Source: Enoplosus armatus
Lineage: Eukaryota; Chordata; Actinopteri; Centrarchiformes; Enoplosidae
NCBI RefSeq assembly: GCF_043641665.1
Contig: NC_092180.1
Coordinates: 11,401,891 to 11,465,890, forward strand
Length of the DNA: 64,000 bases
Reading direction: 5' to 3'
Of the stretch, positions 62,201 through 64,000 are shown one piece after another (the stretch's first letter is position 1; each line of letters starts with the position of its first letter). The translations under genes were made by a program, and so were the position numbers. The notes below the pieces were generated by a model, which saw nothing but the letters and a program-made list of their open reading frames with translations, was not told the origin of the DNA and ran no database searches.

Positions 62201-62954
62201 GAGCACAATGAATAAAATTGCAGATAAAACAGAAATCTTTTAAGGCAGTAAAGAGGGGCTGAACTGTTGTTCAAGTATAAGCCATGTTAACTATAATTAG
62301 CTCAAAGTAAACTTTACTCAATAAGTAACAAGTAATAAATAGAGAAAAACAAGTGTAATAGTGGAATAAGCAGTGAGAAGTCTTTTAAGATACCAGGACA
62401 GAATGACCTGTGAAAGAATAAACCCTCATTAAGTCCTGGATAGGGATTATCACTCCTCAGCTGCAGACAGACTGGGACCATAAAGAGCTTTAGAGCATCA
62501 TTTCCTGCAATCCACTTACTCTAACACATCTCTTCTGCTGTAGGACACCACACATTGTGCTGCCTGATTATTCCTGATTTTGTCTGCCTGTCAGTCTCCA
62601 TCTTTATTTGTCCTCCACATTTAGAGTGCCCGTCCCTCCTCTCCCTCTCTGCTCCTCTGCCTTCTTTCTGTCCTGTCACACTCTTCAACCTTTCTCCTCT
62701 CTACGTTTCATTCTCTCTCACCCTCCTCAGCCTTCAGCCTTGTTGTTCATTCCCTCTGCCTCCCTCAACACCTCCTCTGCCTTTTTCTTTCCTTCTCTTC
62801 CTCTCCACAAACAACCCATTCCTTTGCTTCAGATCTTCTGCTGTAGCACCGAGCCACCTACCCACGCACTTTTTTCCCTCCGTCCATCTTATTCTGTTAT
62901 GTGTGACCTCTCTTTCTCTTTTTTCCCCTCTCACTCTCTCGTTCTCTCCCTCCT

Positions 62955-62980
62955 CCCATCTCTCTCTCTCTCTCTCTCTG
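62955..62980. repeat. (CT)n tract
   Basis: CT run of about 10 units at the end of a long pyrimidine-rich stretch. Confidence 0.9.
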
Positions 62981-63100
62981 AATATTTCATGATTTGGTGG
63001 CACAGTGCTGAGGTGAGGAGCCTTCCTCTGTCTAGAGCTTGCACAGCACAAATATTTACTCCCCGAGCTGAGCTTAGTTGAATGTTAGGACAGGCTAACA

Positions 63101-63154
63101 GTGTGTGTGTGTGTGTGTGTGCGTGTGTCTGTGTGTGTCTATGTGTGTGTCTGT
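63101..63154. repeat. interrupted (GT)n tract
   Basis: GT run of 10 units followed by GCGTGTGTCT-type interrupted units. Confidence 0.9.
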
Positions 63155-63275
63155 TTGTCTTATAAGTAACAGTGATTACATGTGACCCATGGGCCCCAGA
63201 GGGGAAAGGAGGTCTGTGGTCTCTTCCTACATTGATGTTACTGCTCCATTGCACACTCTCTCTGAAGTCTTCTAG

Positions 63276-63341
<66 letters not shown>
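63276..63341. repeat. (GATA)n tetranucleotide array
   Basis: About 16 perfect GATA units. Read on the minus strand as codons it gives the spurious repeating peptide LSIYLSIY. Confidence 0.97.
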
Positions 63342-64000
63342 ATAAGGGGTTGGTCTGGATAGAGAGATAGGATACACGTATAAGGAGGGTCTGGATAAAA
63401 GTAGGACAGAGTGAAAAGGAAGGAAAAGGAGATGAAATGGAGGGCAACAGCAGAAAATGTGGGAGAGAGAGTGAGGAATCTCACGGTGCCTGTGCATTGA
63501 CAAATGTCTGTTCTGTTTTGGCTGGCGAGAATGGAGCTCAATTGCAGGTCTGGAGGAACATCAAAACACAATTAAGGGCTGACATGGAACTGGTCATGCA
63601 GAAGAGTGAGGACAGGGGAAGAAGAAGCGGAGCTAGAGGAAGGAGGAGGAGAGCTCGGTAAAGAGAGAGGGACAAGAAAGTGAGATATTTGGGAAGCAGA
63701 CTGAGAAACAGAGACACATAATTGTATTTTATTGGCTATGATTAGAGGAAAAATGGAAAGGAAAGTGATAGAAAATGAAAAAAACAGTACAGTCAAGGTG
63801 TATGTGTGTGTGTGTAAAAGAGGTTAGATTATGTTTGTTACTGACTGGCCCTGTTCATCACTTGAATAATCATTTCTTGTGTACAGGAATTATAATGCAT
63901 TTAGAGAGGCTAATTTAATTTCCAACTAAGTGATTGTGTAATTTACTATGCATAGACTTGTTTGAAGTCAGTGTACAGTCACGACCGTCATTTCCTCCCA

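Larger units (their letters stand above)
58197..64000. other. upstream intergenic DNA
   Basis: No coding exon with a family signature was recognised on either strand. Contents are a short CA run, a dispersed repeat near 59660-59960, two more repeat pieces (61725-61822, 61900-62200), a CT-rich tract (about 62600-62980), a GT-rich run and a GATA array. The long open frames at 62555-63571 are low-complexity. Confidence 0.7.

Noticed and set aside
61844..62215. 123-codon plus-strand open frame
   Set aside because: It coincides with a dispersed non-coding fish repeat of the catggcaatcc family.
62555..63081. Two long overlapping open frames on the plus strand (145 and 157 codons)
   Set aside because: They are Ser/Leu/Pro-rich translations of a pyrimidine-rich tract with no domain, no splice context and no conserved motif.
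62931..63571. Long minus-strand open frames with repeating LSIY
   Set aside because: They read through the GATA array and GT runs, so they are low-complexity artefacts.

Overview
The window is vertebrate nuclear DNA, almost certainly from a ray-finned (percomorph-like) fish. Introns are short for a vertebrate, CA/GT microsatellites are dense, and many dispersed repeats match families I recognise from teleost genomes. There is no sign of bacterial or viral gene organisation. Both genes lie on the minus strand, so transcription runs from high to low coordinates.

Two protein-coding genes are resolved to the base from exon translation plus splice sites. (1) arl6 (BBS3), coding 4814 down to 2089, has seven coding exons and 185 codons. 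It encodes the ARF-like GTPase that recruits the BBSome to cilia. A likely non-coding first exon and promoter lie near 5.8-5.96 kb. (2) epha6, coding 57548 down to 7595, has twenty coding exons and 992 codons. It encodes a complete EphA6 receptor tyrosine kinase: signal peptide, ephrin-binding domain, cysteine-rich region, two fibronectin III domains, transmembrane helix, juxtamembrane tyrosines, kinase, SAM domain and a C-terminal PDZ ligand. All exon phases join without a frameshift or stop. The order epha6 then arl6 in the same orientation matches what I recall of human 3q11.2.

Layout: 1-2088 downstream of arl6; 2089-4846 arl6; 4847-5960 arl6 5' intron and promoter, rich in AACGTT palindromes; 5961-7594 epha6 3' UTR and spacer; 7595-17599 epha6 second FN3 domain, membrane and intracellular exons; 26794-28495 first FN3 domain and CRD exons; 38524-40126 ephrin-binding exons; 50466-50530 exon 2; 57470-57548 exon 1; 57549-58196 5' UTR with a TATA-like box; 58197-64000 upstream DNA. 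Introns 1, 2, 6 and 8 are 7-10 kb and hold repeats and possible regulatory DNA.

The most notable observation is that the ephrin-binding region, encoded in mammalian Eph genes (as I recall) by one large exon of about 664 bp, is cut here into four exons of 129, 150, 162 and 229 bp. These sum to 670 bp. The three extra introns (739, 84 and 110 bp) are all phase 0. This looks like repeated lineage-specific intron gain inside one domain. I found no evidence of a wholly new genetic system.
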